A program made the position numbers and the translations under genes. This document shows positions 1-8,585 of a DNA stretch of 64,000 nucleotides, piece by piece. The notes under the pieces were generated by a model that was not told the origin of the DNA, ran no database searches, and worked only from the letters and a program-made list of their open reading frames with translations. Source of the DNA: Lentisphaerota bacterium (lineage in GTDB: Bacteria > Verrucomicrobiota > Kiritimatiellia > UBA8416 > VGWJ01); the NCBI GenBank assembly GCA_016873635.1, contig VGWJ01000002.1, positions 35,215-99,214 on the forward strand, written 5' to 3'. Position 1 is the stretch's first letter. The number at the start of each line of letters is the position of its first letter.

Positions 1-1428
1 CGCCAGCGAATACACCGCAAGCGCGTTGCGCGTTGCGCGGCCCGCCGACTCCAGGTCCGCCCAGGCGTAGGCCGCCGCGCCGTGCTCGCCGGCCGCGGCG
101 GCCCAGGTTCCGCCGCCTTTGTTCCCGCCGCCCAGCAGCCTGACCAGGACGTCGGCGTTGCTGGCCAGCACCAGCCAGCCGTCGCGGACCGCGTAGGCCA
201 TCCGCTCGCCGGGCGCCATGCTGCCGTACACGCCGCCGCGTCCCGTATCCAGAACGGTCGCGCGAACGCCCGCCGTATCGATCTGCCGCGGCAGCAGGGA
301 CCACCCGTAACGCCCGTTGAGCCTGTCCATCGCCTCCCGCAGCGCCTTCTCGCCCGCGGCCTCATCCGCCACGCGGGCGCACGCCAGAACGGTCGGAACG
401 CGCAGGCCGAGAATACGCCCGCTGAGCTCGTCGCCGAGCATGGCGACGAAGACCGGCGCGTCGTCCGCAACCACGCCGCCCAGTCCCTCGGCCGCCGCGG
501 CCCCGGCGGCGCCGGCGCCGGGCATGGCGAGCAGGGACTTGACGTAGCCGCAGGGCGCCATCACAAGCAGGTCCGGATCGGTCCCGATCAGCCGCGCGGC
601 TTCCTCCGCTCCGGACCCGAGGTCCGCCGCCGGCGGCGGCACCACGCGGCCGAGCCGGCCCACCAGCCGGCCCTGCGACCCGCCGGAGTCGTGGGCGTCA
701 AGCGTGTAACGGAACGCGTAGGGCACGCGCTCGCCTCCCTGGTTGACGTAGGCCGCAAACCAGCCGCGGTCCAGGCAGCCGTCATCGCCGCCCTCTTCGA
801 GCCGCTCCTGCAGAACCGTCTTGAGCGAACCGCCGCTTTCGATGCGGTCCACCAGAATGCGCAGGGATTCGGCATCCTCGGAATAGCAGCCCAGCAACAG
901 GCCTTCCACGACTGCCAGGGCCAGTTTCTCGGGACGTCCGGTTTCCAGCACCCAGGCCGTGCGGCCGCCGCCCAGCCGCATGCGACGCATCTCCGCCCCT
1001 TCGACCAGCCCCCACCGCGACCACCAGCGCAGGATCTGGCCCCGGGCGCCCAGCCAGCTCGAGATGACCCATGCCGGCTTGCCCGTCCCGCCCAGTTTCG
1101 GCGCGTAGCCCACCACCGTATCGCGCGCCGCGAAGCGCCGGACCGCGTCCGCTACCGCCGGGTCCGAAGCCAGAGCCGCACTCTCCGCCGCATTCACCCC
1201 GGCCGCGGCCAGAACCGCCGCGGTCAGCGGGTTGCCGGCGAACTCCTTCCAGCGCTCGGCCAGCCGTTCGTGCTCGCTGACGAATACCGCCTCGCGCGGA
1301 ACGGCCCGGTAGAGCCGCGCCCGGTCAAAGGGGAAGTAGACGCACCACCACGCCGTCAGCGCGATGAAGAGCGCGAGAACGGCCCAGAACAGGAGGCGTC
1401 GGGTCATGTGTCCGGCGCGTGCGCGCAT
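1..1428 (-). CDS. Membrane-anchored protein of unknown function (C-terminus outside window)
   Basis: An open frame on the minus strand runs off the left edge, so the C-terminus is missing. The ATG at 1428 is preceded by AGGGAG at good spacing; a second in-frame ATG at 1407 has no ribosome-binding site. The N-terminus is MRARAGHMTRRLLFWAVL followed by a hydrophobic stretch to about residue 30, which looks like an uncleaved signal anchor. The rest is an alanine/glycine-rich soluble domain with no motif I can name. It begins 88 bases after the pyrD stop on the same strand, so it could be read through from pyrKD, but nothing links its role to pyrimidines. Function is not assigned. Confidence 0.6.
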   Translation of the reverse strand, partial: MRARAGHMTRRLLFWAVLALFIALTAWWCVYFPFDRARLYRAVPREAVFVSEHERLAERWKEFAGNPLTAAVLAAAGVNAAESAALASDPAVADAVRRFAARDTVVGYAPKLGGTGKPAWVISSWLGARGQILRWWSRWGLVEGAEMRRMRLGGGRTAWVLETGRPEKLALAVVEGLLLGCYSEDAESLRILVDRIESGGSLKTVLQERLEEGGDDGCLDRGWFAAYVNQGGERVPYAFRYTLDAHDSGGSQGRLVGRLGRVVPPPAADLGSGAEEAARLIGTDPDLLVMAPCGYVKSLLAMPGAGAAGAAAAEGLGGVVADDAPVFVAMLGDELSGRILGLRVPTVLACARVADEAAGEKALREAMDRLNGRYGWSLLPRQIDTAGVRATVLDTGRGGVYGSMAPGERMAYAVRDGWLVLASNADVLVRLLGGGNKGGGTWAAAAGEHGAAAYAWADLESAGRATRNALAVYSLA

Positions 1429-1516
1429 ACCGTTTGTCTCCCTGCACGGAGAACGCATTGTCCCTGCCGCGCGCCCGCCCGGCAAGACCGCAGGGCGATC
1501 CCGCCGGGAACGGGCC

Positions 1517-2440
1517 TCAGGGCAGCCGCAGCGTGCCCACCAGTTCGCGCACGCTCTTGAAATTGTGTTCGACGAGGTAGTCGCGGATGCCGTCCGCGAC
1601 CGCCAGCGGAGCGAGCGGATCGCGGAAGTTGGCGGTGCCCACGGCCACCGCCGACGCCCCGGCGATGATGAACTCCAGCGCCTCCCGCGCGCCGACGATG
1701 CCGCCCATGCCGACCACCGGAACGCGCACGGCCCGCGCCGCTTCCCACACCAGCTTCACGGCCACCGCGTGCACGGCCGGTCCCGACAGCCCGCCCGCCA
1801 CGTTCGCCAGCACCGGCCGCCGCGCGGCCGTGTCGATGACCATGGCCGGAATCGTGTTGATGAGCGAGACGGCGTCGGCCCCGGCCTCGGCCACGGCGCG
1901 GGCCAGGCCGCCGATGTCCGGAACGTTCGGCGGCAGCTTGGGGATGAGCGGCAGCGCCGTGCGGCGCCGCACGGCGGCGGTAACCTGCGCGGCGGCGCGC
2001 GGGTCGGTGCCGAACGAGCTGCCGCCGGCCTTGATGTTCGGGCACGAGATGTTCAGCTCCAGGCCCGCCACGCCTTCCGCGGCGCTCAGGCGTTCGGCCA
2101 CGCGTTCGTACTCGTCGATCGTGCGGCCCCATATGTTGACGATCACCGGCACGTCGTACGCGCGCAGGAAAGGCAGATAGTCGGCGATGAACTTGTCCGC
2201 GCCCGGGCTCTGCAAGCCGATAGCGTTGACCAGTCCGCCGGGCACTTCGACGAGACGCGGCGGCGGGTTGCCGTCCCAGGGCTCGATGCGGATGCCCTTG
2301 ACCACGAATGCCCCCAGCCGTCCGAGGTCCAGCAGGTCGGCGTATTCGGGCCCGTAGCCGTAGGTGCCGGAGGCCACCATCACCGGGTTCTTCATCCGGA
2401 TGCCGGCCAGGTCGACGGTCAGATCGGGTTCCGCGCTCAT
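1517..2440 (-). CDS. pyrD: Dihydroorotate dehydrogenase B, catalytic subunit
   Basis: About 307 residues, usual for class 1B PyrD. It oxidises dihydroorotate to orotate in pyrimidine synthesis using FMN and passes electrons to PyrK. Visible marks are the N-terminal MKNPVMVASGTYGYG, the active-site region LELNISCPNIKAGG with the catalytic Cys of class 1B enzymes, and late phosphate-binding segments VVGMGGI and GASAVAVGTANF. The ATG at 2440 overlaps the pyrK TGA as ATGA, so the two are translationally coupled. The open frame extends further upstream into pyrK, but that part is out-of-frame pyrK sequence and is excluded. Cytoplasmic. Confidence 0.95.
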   Translation of the reverse strand: MSAEPDLTVDLAGIRMKNPVMVASGTYGYGPEYADLLDLGRLGAFVVKGIRIEPWDGNPPPRLVEVPGGLVNAIGLQSPGADKFIADYLPFLRAYDVPVIVNIWGRTIDEYERVAERLSAAEGVAGLELNISCPNIKAGGSSFGTDPRAAAQVTAAVRRRTALPLIPKLPPNVPDIGGLARAVAEAGADAVSLINTIPAMVIDTAARRPVLANVAGGLSGPAVHAVAVKLVWEAARAVRVPVVGMGGIVGAREALEFIIAGASAVAVGTANFRDPLAPLAVADGIRDYLVEHNFKSVRELVGTLRLP

Positions 2441-3267
2441 GATCGGGCTGGTGTTCGGTTCTCGGCTGTCGGCGCCACGCAATCGGACTCCTCCCAGGCG
2501 ATCTCCGCGGCATTGAAGACCGGCCCGTCGCGGCACACGCGCGCCCATTGCGTTCCCTCGGGCGTCCGCACCTTCTGTACGCAGGCCAGGCACGCGCCGG
2601 CGCCGCACCCCATGCGCCGCTCCAGCGACACCCAGGCCGGCCATCCGCCGCGCGCCGCGCGCTCCGCCACGGCCCGCAGCAGGCCGTTCGGTCCGCACGC
2701 GTAGCACACCAGCGCCTCCGGCGCCTCCGCCAGCCAGCGGTCCAGCGCCTCGGTAATCAGCCCCGATTCGCCGGCCGTGCCGTCCTCCGTGGCCGTGCGC
2801 GTGTCCCATCCCAGCGCGCTCAGTTCGCCCACGCTGGGAAGCACCGCGGCGGTCGCCGCGCCGACAAAGACCGTCCCCGGCCGTCCCAGCCGGCGCGCCA
2901 GGAAACACAGCGGGGCCAGGCCGTAGCCGCCGGCGACCAGCGCCGCGTGCCTGCCTTCGGCCGCCTCCGTCGGAAAGCCGCGCCCCAGCGGACCCATCAG
3001 GCTGACGGTTTCGCCCGGCGCCAGCCGCGTCATGGCGCGCGTGCCCGCGCCCACGGGCTTGTACATGATCGCGATGCGTTCCTTCTCGGCCGCGTAGACG
3101 CTGAAGGGCCGGCGCAGGGAAGCCTCGATCAGGCCGGCGACGCTGAGGTGTACGAATTGCCCCGGCGCGGCCTCGCGGGCGATGGCCGGCGCGGCGAAAG
3201 TGAGAACGCGGTAGCCGCCGCGCACCGCCTCATGGGACACCACCGCCGCCTGCTCGATCCTCATCAT
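2437..3267 (-). CDS. pyrK: Dihydroorotate dehydrogenase B, electron-transfer subunit
   Basis: About 276 residues of the ferredoxin-NADP reductase-like PyrK family, carrying FAD and a [2Fe-2S] cluster and reoxidising PyrD with NAD+. It shows the FAD-binding RRPFSVY segment, a nucleotide-binding region LVAGGYGLAPL, and near the C-terminus the iron-sulphur cysteines in MGCGAGACLACVQK plus a later Cys in RVCRDGP. The start is taken at the ATG-ATG pair (3267/3264). A longer frame would begin at a TTG (3309) but adds a basic tail not typical of the family. The stop overlaps the pyrD start. No clear Shine-Dalgarno is seen. Confidence 0.92.
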   Translation of the reverse strand: MMRIEQAAVVSHEAVRGGYRVLTFAAPAIAREAAPGQFVHLSVAGLIEASLRRPFSVYAAEKERIAIMYKPVGAGTRAMTRLAPGETVSLMGPLGRGFPTEAAEGRHAALVAGGYGLAPLCFLARRLGRPGTVFVGAATAAVLPSVGELSALGWDTRTATEDGTAGESGLITEALDRWLAEAPEALVCYACGPNGLLRAVAERAARGGWPAWVSLERRMGCGAGACLACVQKVRTPEGTQWARVCRDGPVFNAAEIAWEESDCVAPTAENRTPARS

Positions 3268-3323
3268 GCGGGCGCCAGTCTTGCGTTTCCGGGCGCGAAG
3301 GTCAAGCAAGCGCGCCGGGGCCG

Positions 3324-3461
3324 CGGCTGACCTGCAGCCCGAGGCGAGCTTGCTCGCCGTTGGGCTGTCAGGTCCAGCCGCTTAATGGTGGTTCAGGCGC
3401 GCGCGCAGCGCGCGCCTGAACGCGCAAGTCTGCCTCGGCGCGAAGCGGAGCAGGCACTTGC
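3324..3461. repeat. Composite of three inverted repeats between pyrK and the toxin-like gene
   Basis: Three adjacent hairpin-forming segments fill most of the 205-base gap. The first (3324-3380) has a central GGCGAGC-TT-GCTCGCC stem extended outward by GCCC/GGGC and ACCTG/CAGGT pairings. The second (3392-3420) is a perfect 13-bp stem, TTCAGGCGCGCGC, with the three-base loop GCA. The third (about 3424-3461) is imperfect, with outer arms GCAAGT/ACTTGC. No T-run follows any of them. They could be REP-like dispersed repeats or structured intergenic RNA; copies elsewhere cannot be judged from this window. Confidence 0.6.
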
Positions 3462-3472
3462 CGGTTGGCCGG

Positions 3473-3718
3473 TCATCTGTATGCGTCTTTTCGATCATCC
3501 ACGGTCAACATGAACACGATCTTGTCGTCCTCGTCCACGGAGTAGAAAAGGCGATAGGGGCCGCTTCTGTAACGCCATGTCTCGGGCGTGTACCCCTGCA
3601 ACTTGCGGATGTTTGGGCCGAAGTATGGCCCCTGGCGCAACTGTGGATAGACGTAGGCCGTGAGTTTCGTCGGCCAACGTCGAGGCTGTGGGTTCGGCGC
3701 GCTGGCGACGATGCCCAC
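3473..3718 (-). CDS. RelE/ParE-family toxin-like protein, probably N-terminally decayed
   Basis: The last 50 or so residues match the RelE-type mRNA interferase pattern: GPNIRKLQGY, then ETWRYRSGPYRLFYSVDEDD, then a terminal VDDRKDAYR. The usual N-terminal strand and helix are absent, and the only start is a GTG (3718) without a ribosome-binding site. Upstream in another frame (about 3740-3822) the peptide DFRAAYGVLPPEIKARARLA also resembles a toxin N-terminus. The locus therefore looks like a frameshifted toxin or two fused toxin remnants. No antitoxin partner is seen on either side; the next gene upstream is the ribonucleotide reductase, ending at 3851. Activity is doubtful. Confidence 0.5.
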   Translation of the reverse strand: MGIVASAPNPQPRRWPTKLTAYVYPQLRQGPYFGPNIRKLQGYTPETWRYRSGPYRLFYSVDEDDKIVFMLTVDDRKDAYR

Positions 3719-3850
3719 GCGCCTCTGGTTCGAGCCTTCCGTCGTTCAATACGGCGCGACCAGGCCAATCGCGCTCTTGCCTTGATTTCCGGCGGCAGGA
3801 CGCCGTAGGCGGCCCGGAAGTCAGATCCGTCGACGCAACGGGCGGGGGCG

Positions 3851-6733
3851 TTACGAGCAGCCCATGGAGTTCCCGCAGTTGTAGCAGCGGTAGCAGGCGC
3901 CGTTGCGCACGGTGATCGCGCCGCACACGTCGCAGGCCGGCGCGTCGTCCATGAAGTGCTCGAACTGGCTGTCCACGCGGCCGTCCGCGGCGGGATCCGC
4001 CGCGCCGGCGCGCGTCTCGGGCGCGCGGCCGCCGGCCGGCGCCGCCGGTTCGCGCGCCACTTCCGCCTTGCCGCCCGGGAAGGTCAGGTCGAGCCACCGG
4101 AAGATGTAGTCGATGATGGACTTGGCCATCGGGATGTCCGGATTTTTCGTGAACCCGCTGGGCTCGAACCGGCTGTGGGCGAATTTCTTCACCAGCTCGC
4201 TCACCGGCACCCCGTACTGCAGGCACAGCGAAATGGCCGTGCCGAACGAATCCATCGTGCCGCCCACCGTGCTGCCTTCCTTGGCCATGGTGATGAACAG
4301 TTCCCCGGGGCCGCCGTCCTCGTACATGCCCACGGTCAGATAGCCCTCGTGCCCCGCCACCTCGAACTTGTGCGTGATGGACTGGCGCGTGGCCGGCATG
4401 CGCCGGCGGAAGGGCGCGCGCACCGGCGCCGCCGCGCCCTTGGGGGCTTCGCCGTTTCCGTTGTTCCGGGTGCTCACCGGCTGCGTGCGCTTGGAGCCGT
4501 CGCGGTAGATGGCCACCGACTTCAGGCCGAGCTTCCAGCCCTCTATGTAGGCCTGCATGATCTCGTTGACCGTGGCCTCGGTGGGCATGTTGATGGTCTT
4601 GCTGATCGCGCCCGACAAAAACGGCTGCACCGCGCTCATCATCTTGAGGTGCGCCTTGTAGGGAATGAAGCGCGCCCCGTTGCGCGGCTTGAAGGCGCAA
4701 TCGAACACGCCCAGGTGCGAGTCCTTCAGCTCGGGCGAACCTTCGATTGTCTCCTTTTCGTCCACGTACTTCACGACGGCCTCGACCTGCTCGTCGCCGT
4801 AGCCCAGCTTCAGCAGCGCGGCGCGCAGGGTCCTGTTCACGAGCTTCATCGTCCCGCCGCCGGCAAGCTGCTTGTACTTGACCAGCGCGATGTCCGGCTC
4901 CACGCCCGTCGTGTCGCAGTCCATCATGAACCCGATCGTCCCGGTGGGCGCCAGCAGCGTGACCTGCGCGTTGCGGAACCCCGCGCGCGGGCCGGTTTCG
5001 AGGACCTGCCGCCACTCCCGCTCCGCGGCGCGCCGGATGTCCGGCGGGCACACGCTGCTGTCGATGTCGTTCAGCGCGTCGGCGTGCATGCCCATGACCT
5101 TCAGCATGCAGTCACGGTTGTCCGGGTAGCCGTCGAAGGCGCCCCTGACCTTCGCCATTTCCTGCGACGTCGCGTAGGCGCAGCCGGTCATCAGGGCGGT
5201 GACCGACGCCGCGAAGGCGCGGCCTTCGGCGCTGTCGTAGGGCAGGCCCAGGCTCATGATCAGCGCGCCCAGGTTGGCGTAGCCCAGGCCCACGGGACGG
5301 AAGCGGTGCGAGTTCTCCGCGATTTCCAGCGACGGATAGCTCGCGTTGTCCACGATGATCTCCTGCGCGATCACGAAGAGCCGCACCACGTGCCGGAACT
5401 TCTCCACGTCAAACACGCCGGCTTCGTCCGCGAACTTCATCAGGTTCAGGGAGGCGAGGTTGCACGCGCTGTTGTCGAGAAACATGAACTCCGAGCACGG
5501 GTTGCTGGCGTTGATGCGGCCGCTGTTGAGGCAGGTGTGCCAGCGGTTGATGGTCGTGTCGTACTGCACGCCCGGATCGCCGCAGACGTGCGTGCCCGTG
5601 GCGACGGCCTTCATCATGTCACGCGCCCGCAGCGTCTCCATGGTTTCACCGGTGAGCACGGCCTTGGTCTGCCAGTTGCCGTCGTTCTCGACCGCGCGCA
5701 TGAACTCGTCGGTCACGCGCACGGAGAGGTTGGCGTTCTGGAACATCACGCTGTCGTAGGCTTCGCCGCCGAAGGAGCCGTCGTAGCCCTGCTCGATCAG
5801 CGCCCAGGCTTTCTTCTCCTCGCGCTGCTTGCTGTTGATGAACTCCATGATGTCCGGGTGGTCCACCCGCAGGCTCTGCATCTTGGCCGCGCGGCGGGTC
5901 TTGCCGCCGGACTTGATCACGGCCGCGACCTGGTCGAACACGCGCATGAAGCTCATCGGACCCGAGGGCGTCCCGCCGCCGGACAGCTTTTCGCGGCTGC
6001 TGCGCAGCGTGCTCAGGTCCGTGCCCGTTCCCGAGCCGTACTTGAACAGCATCGCCTCGGACGCCGCCAGCCGCATGATGTCTTCCATGGTGTCGTCCAC
6101 GGCCTGGATGAAGCAGGCCGAGGCCTGCGGGTTGCGGTAGGAGTTGGCCGTGCGGACGAGGGAGCGGGTCTCCCCGGACCAGCAGTAGCTGGCGCGGCTG
6201 TCGGAGGAGATCCCGTAGACGTGGTAGAGGCCCACGTTGAACCAGACCGGGCTGTTGAACGAGCCGTACTGGTTGACGCACGCGCCGCACAGCTCGTTGT
6301 AGAAACTCTCGGCGTCTTCCGGCGTGGCGAAATAGCCGTCGTTCAGCCCCCAGTCGGCAATGGTGCGCGCGACGCGGTGCACGAGCTGGCGCACGGAGTA
6401 TTCGCGCTCGCGGGTGCCCATACCGCCGTAGAAGTATTTCGACGCCACGACGTTTGTGGCCAGCATGGACCAGGACTTGGGAACCTCCACGTCCTCCTGG
6501 ACGAAGACCGTTCTGCCCTTGTCGTCGCTGATCGAGGCGCGCCTGCGCTCCCACTCGATCTCGTCGAAGGGAGGCTTGTCCTTGCTCGCCAGCAAGCGCG
6601 GTATGCGCATGCCTTTCGACTTGGGCTGGCGCTCGCTCTCGCCCGCGCGCCTGCCGGACCGCGCCCGTCCCGTGCGCTGCCTCGCGACCTGTTCAACTTC
6701 GTCGACCGCCACAGGTTCACGTACTTCCAGCAT
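3851..6733 (-). CDS. nrdJ: Adenosylcobalamin-dependent (class II) ribonucleoside-diphosphate reductase
   Basis: About 960 residues. It reduces ribonucleotides to deoxyribonucleotides using a B12-generated thiyl radical, so no separate radical subunit is needed. The radical site NPCSE (N-x-C-x-E) is followed by SACNLASLNL with a redox Cys; an earlier QASACFIQ supplies the partner Cys. Late in the protein is a TSCPD-like region (VGMYEDGGPGELFITMAKEG), and the C-terminus ends in CXXC pairs (CDVCG, CYRCYNCG), a zinc-ribbon tail for reactivation. The ATG at 6733 is preceded by AGGGGGG; a longer frame to 6781 lacks this. An NrdR-box-like site and a hairpin lie upstream. Confidence 0.95.
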   Translation of the reverse strand: MLEVREPVAVDEVEQVARQRTGRARSGRRAGESERQPKSKGMRIPRLLASKDKPPFDEIEWERRRASISDDKGRTVFVQEDVEVPKSWSMLATNVVASKYFYGGMGTREREYSVRQLVHRVARTIADWGLNDGYFATPEDAESFYNELCGACVNQYGSFNSPVWFNVGLYHVYGISSDSRASYCWSGETRSLVRTANSYRNPQASACFIQAVDDTMEDIMRLAASEAMLFKYGSGTGTDLSTLRSSREKLSGGGTPSGPMSFMRVFDQVAAVIKSGGKTRRAAKMQSLRVDHPDIMEFINSKQREEKKAWALIEQGYDGSFGGEAYDSVMFQNANLSVRVTDEFMRAVENDGNWQTKAVLTGETMETLRARDMMKAVATGTHVCGDPGVQYDTTINRWHTCLNSGRINASNPCSEFMFLDNSACNLASLNLMKFADEAGVFDVEKFRHVVRLFVIAQEIIVDNASYPSLEIAENSHRFRPVGLGYANLGALIMSLGLPYDSAEGRAFAASVTALMTGCAYATSQEMAKVRGAFDGYPDNRDCMLKVMGMHADALNDIDSSVCPPDIRRAAEREWRQVLETGPRAGFRNAQVTLLAPTGTIGFMMDCDTTGVEPDIALVKYKQLAGGGTMKLVNRTLRAALLKLGYGDEQVEAVVKYVDEKETIEGSPELKDSHLGVFDCAFKPRNGARFIPYKAHLKMMSAVQPFLSGAISKTINMPTEATVNEIMQAYIEGWKLGLKSVAIYRDGSKRTQPVSTRNNGNGEAPKGAAAPVRAPFRRRMPATRQSITHKFEVAGHEGYLTVGMYEDGGPGELFITMAKEGSTVGGTMDSFGTAISLCLQYGVPVSELVKKFAHSRFEPSGFTKNPDIPMAKSIIDYIFRWLDLTFPGGKAEVAREPAAPAGGRAPETRAGAADPAADGRVDSQFEHFMDDAPACDVCGAITVRNGACYRCYNCGNSMGCS

Positions 6734-6757
6734 CGTTCTGCCCCCCTGATCCAGGCT

Positions 6758-6790
6758 AACAACAAGAAAACGGCACCACAAGATGTGCCG
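6758..6790 (-). terminator. Hairpin plus T-rich run in the leader of the ribonucleotide reductase gene
   Basis: On the minus strand CGGCAC and GTGCCG pair around an eight-base loop, followed at once by TTTTCTTGTTGTT. This has the form of an intrinsic terminator but lies 25 bases before the reductase start codon and downstream of the NrdR-like box. If transcription begins near that box, the hairpin would sit in the 5' leader and could act as an attenuator. The stem is only six pairs, so a weak pause is also possible. Confidence 0.45.
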
Positions 6791-6817
6791 CTGGATTGCG
6801 TGTCTGGACGCCTTTCT

Positions 6818-6833
6818 ACCCTACATATTGTGG
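6818..6833 (-). promoter_or_regulatory. NrdR-box-like operator
   Basis: Read on the minus strand the 16 bases are CCACAATATGTAGGGT. They match the published NrdR-box pattern acaCwATATwTwGtgt at nearly all core positions (C, A/T, ATAT, T, A/T, G). NrdR represses ribonucleotide reductase genes when dATP is high, and this site lies about 85 bases upstream of the class II reductase. A clear second box, which is usual, was not found. The nrdR gene itself is not in the window. Confidence 0.5.
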
Positions 6834-6835
6834 GG

Positions 6836-6867
6836 CTCAAGAAAAAAGATTTCTTTTTTTTCCTGAG
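6836..6867. terminator. A/T-rich stem-loop after fabF
   Basis: CTCA and TGAG bracket an A-run/T-run palindrome (GAAAAAAG, ATTT, CTTTTTTTT). On the minus strand it lies about 115 bases after the fabF stop and just before the NrdR-like box. It could end transcription of the fatty-acid operon before the reductase promoter. A second, GC-rich stem without a T-run is at 6963-6987. Confidence 0.4.
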
Positions 6868-6962
6868 GCGCCGTTTTCCTCGATTTTCCGCTGTTCGGGC
6901 ATGCCGCGGGTGCCTGCGCGGGCGCCGGAACGCGTGCCGGAACGTGTCGGGCGCGCGGCGCG

Positions 6963-6987
6963 GACTGAGCCGCGCCGCGGCTCAGTC
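6963..6987. repeat. Inverted repeat spanning the fabF stop codon
   Basis: GACTGAGCC and GGCTCAGTC form a perfect 9-bp stem around GCGCCGC. The fabF stop codon lies inside the right arm. No T-run follows on either strand, so it may stabilise the 3' end of the message rather than terminate it. Confidence 0.45.
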
Positions 6988-8220
6988 GAGTTTCCGGAAG
7001 AGGAGCGAGGCGTTGTGGCCGCCGAAGCCCAGCGAGTTGTTGAGGCAGGCGCGGACCGGCTTTTCGCGGGCCGTATTGGGCACGTAGTCCAGGTCGCATT
7101 CCGGATCGGGTTGCTCCTGGTTGATCGTGGGCGGCACGACGCCGTGTTTGATGGCCAGGGCGCACACCGCGCTTTCGATGCCGGCGGCCGCGCCCAGCAG
7201 GTGGCCGGTCATCGACTTCGACGAGCTGATCATGACGCGGCGCGCGTTCTGCTCGCCCAGGGCGGTCTTGATGGCCCTGGTTTCCGTCTTGTCGTTGAGC
7301 TCGGTGCTTGTGCCGTGCGCGTTGATGTAGTCGATGCCCTCCGGCCCCACGCCGCCGTCGCGCATGGCAAGCTGCATGGCGCGCGCGGCGCCTTCGCCGC
7401 TCTCCGCGGGCGCGGTGATGTGGTAGGCGTCGCAGGTCATGCCGAAGCCGGCCAGCTCGCAGTAGATCGGCGCTCCGCGCCTGCGGGCGTGCTCGATCTC
7501 TTCCATGATGAGGATGGCCGCGCCCTCGGCGATCACGAATCCGTCGCGCCCGGCGTCGAAGGGCCGGCTGGCCCTGGCGGGTTCGTCGTTGCGCGTGCTC
7601 AGGGCGCGCATCGCGCAGAAGCCGCCCACGCCCAGCCCGATCACGGGCGCCTCGGCGCCGCCGGTGACGATCACGTCCGTGTCTCCGCGCTGGATGCACC
7701 GCAGGCCGTCGCCCATCGAGTGCGCCGCGGTGGCGCAGGCGGAGACCACGGCGTAGTTCGGGCCGCGGCAGCCGTACTTGATGGCGATCAGCCCCGCCGC
7801 GATGTTGGAGATCATCTGCGGAATCATGAACGGCGAGCAGCGTCCGGGGCCCTTCTCCAGCAGCACGCTGTGCTGGAGCTCCAGCGTGCGCAGGCCGCCG
7901 ATGCCCGATCCCACGATCACGCCGGCGCGATCGGAGCGCAGCGCCTCCGCCGGCAGGCCCGAGTCCCGCACGGCCAGCTCGGCCGCCGCCATGGCGTAGT
8001 GGGTGTATTCGTCCATCCGGCGCTGGTCCTTCTTGGGAATGAAGGCGTCAATGTCGAATTCCTTGACCTCGCCCGCAATGCGGCTGTCGTACCCTGAGGC
8101 GTCGAAACGGGTGATCGGACCGATGCCCGACACGCCGGACGTGATCCGTTCCCAGAAGCGCCCCAGGTCGCAGCCCAGCGGCGATACCACGCCGATGCCC
8201 GTTATCACCGCCCTTCGCAT
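6982..8220 (-). CDS. fabF: Beta-ketoacyl-ACP synthase II
   Basis: About 412 residues, normal for FabF. It condenses malonyl-ACP with a growing acyl-ACP in fatty-acid elongation. The thiolase-fold signature is complete: nucleophilic Cys in VSACATAAHS, first His in NAHGTST, second His in SKSMTGHLLGAAAG, and the C-terminal NNSLGFGGHN loop. The start is the ATG at 8220 (MRRAVITGIGVVSPLG); an in-frame extension to 8313 reads through the gap to acpP and is not family-like. It is the last gene of the plsX-fabHDG-acpP-fabF run. Confidence 0.96.
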   Translation of the reverse strand: MRRAVITGIGVVSPLGCDLGRFWERITSGVSGIGPITRFDASGYDSRIAGEVKEFDIDAFIPKKDQRRMDEYTHYAMAAAELAVRDSGLPAEALRSDRAGVIVGSGIGGLRTLELQHSVLLEKGPGRCSPFMIPQMISNIAAGLIAIKYGCRGPNYAVVSACATAAHSMGDGLRCIQRGDTDVIVTGGAEAPVIGLGVGGFCAMRALSTRNDEPARASRPFDAGRDGFVIAEGAAILIMEEIEHARRRGAPIYCELAGFGMTCDAYHITAPAESGEGAARAMQLAMRDGGVGPEGIDYINAHGTSTELNDKTETRAIKTALGEQNARRVMISSSKSMTGHLLGAAAGIESAVCALAIKHGVVPPTINQEQPDPECDLDYVPNTAREKPVRACLNNSLGFGGHNASLLFRKLD

Positions 8221-8327
8221 GATGTGGTTTCTGCTCCCGACGCTCGGCGCCGCCGTTGAACGTTTCGATGAAATCGGCCGGCCCGCCGCGGCGGGCCGGC
8301 CCCGCGAACGCAAGTGCCCGGGATCCC

Positions 8328-8567
8328 CTAAGCGGAGATGCCCTTGTTCTTCAGGTATTCGATGACCGCGCCGACGGTCGTCAGCTTCTCGGCGTCCTCG
8401 TCCGGGATTTCCGCTCCGAACTCCTCTTCGAACGCCATGACCAGCTCGACCGTGTCGAGCGAATCGGCGCCCAGGTCCTCGATGAACGAGGCCTGCGGCT
8501 TGACCTGGTCGGCGCTGACGCCGAGCTGCTCCACGATGATTTCCTTCACTTTGTCTTCAAGGGCCAT
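8328..8567 (-). CDS. acpP: Acyl carrier protein
   Basis: 79 residues, acidic, the standard ACP length. The phosphopantetheine attachment serine is in the [10 protein letters not shown] motif. It carries acyl intermediates between the Fab enzymes encoded on both sides. AAGGAGAG lies just upstream of the ATG, a strong ribosome-binding site suited to an abundant protein. It sits 18 bases after the fabG stop and about 107 bases before fabF. Confidence 0.97.
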   Translation of the reverse strand: MALEDKVKEIIVEQLGVSADQVKPQASFIEDLGADSLDTVELVMAFEEEFGAEIPDEDAEKLTTVGAVIEYLKNKGISA

Positions 8568-8585
8568 GATCTGCTCTCCTTTGTG

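Noticed and set aside
6734..6981. A cobalamin riboswitch before the B12-dependent reductase
   Set aside because: No B12-box-like sequence or long conserved fold was seen; only the NrdR-like box and short hairpins are supported.
3956..7087. A 1043-codon open frame opposite the ribonucleotide reductase
   Set aside because: The minus-strand frame encodes a clear class II reductase; the plus-strand frame has no family match and runs into the regulatory gap.
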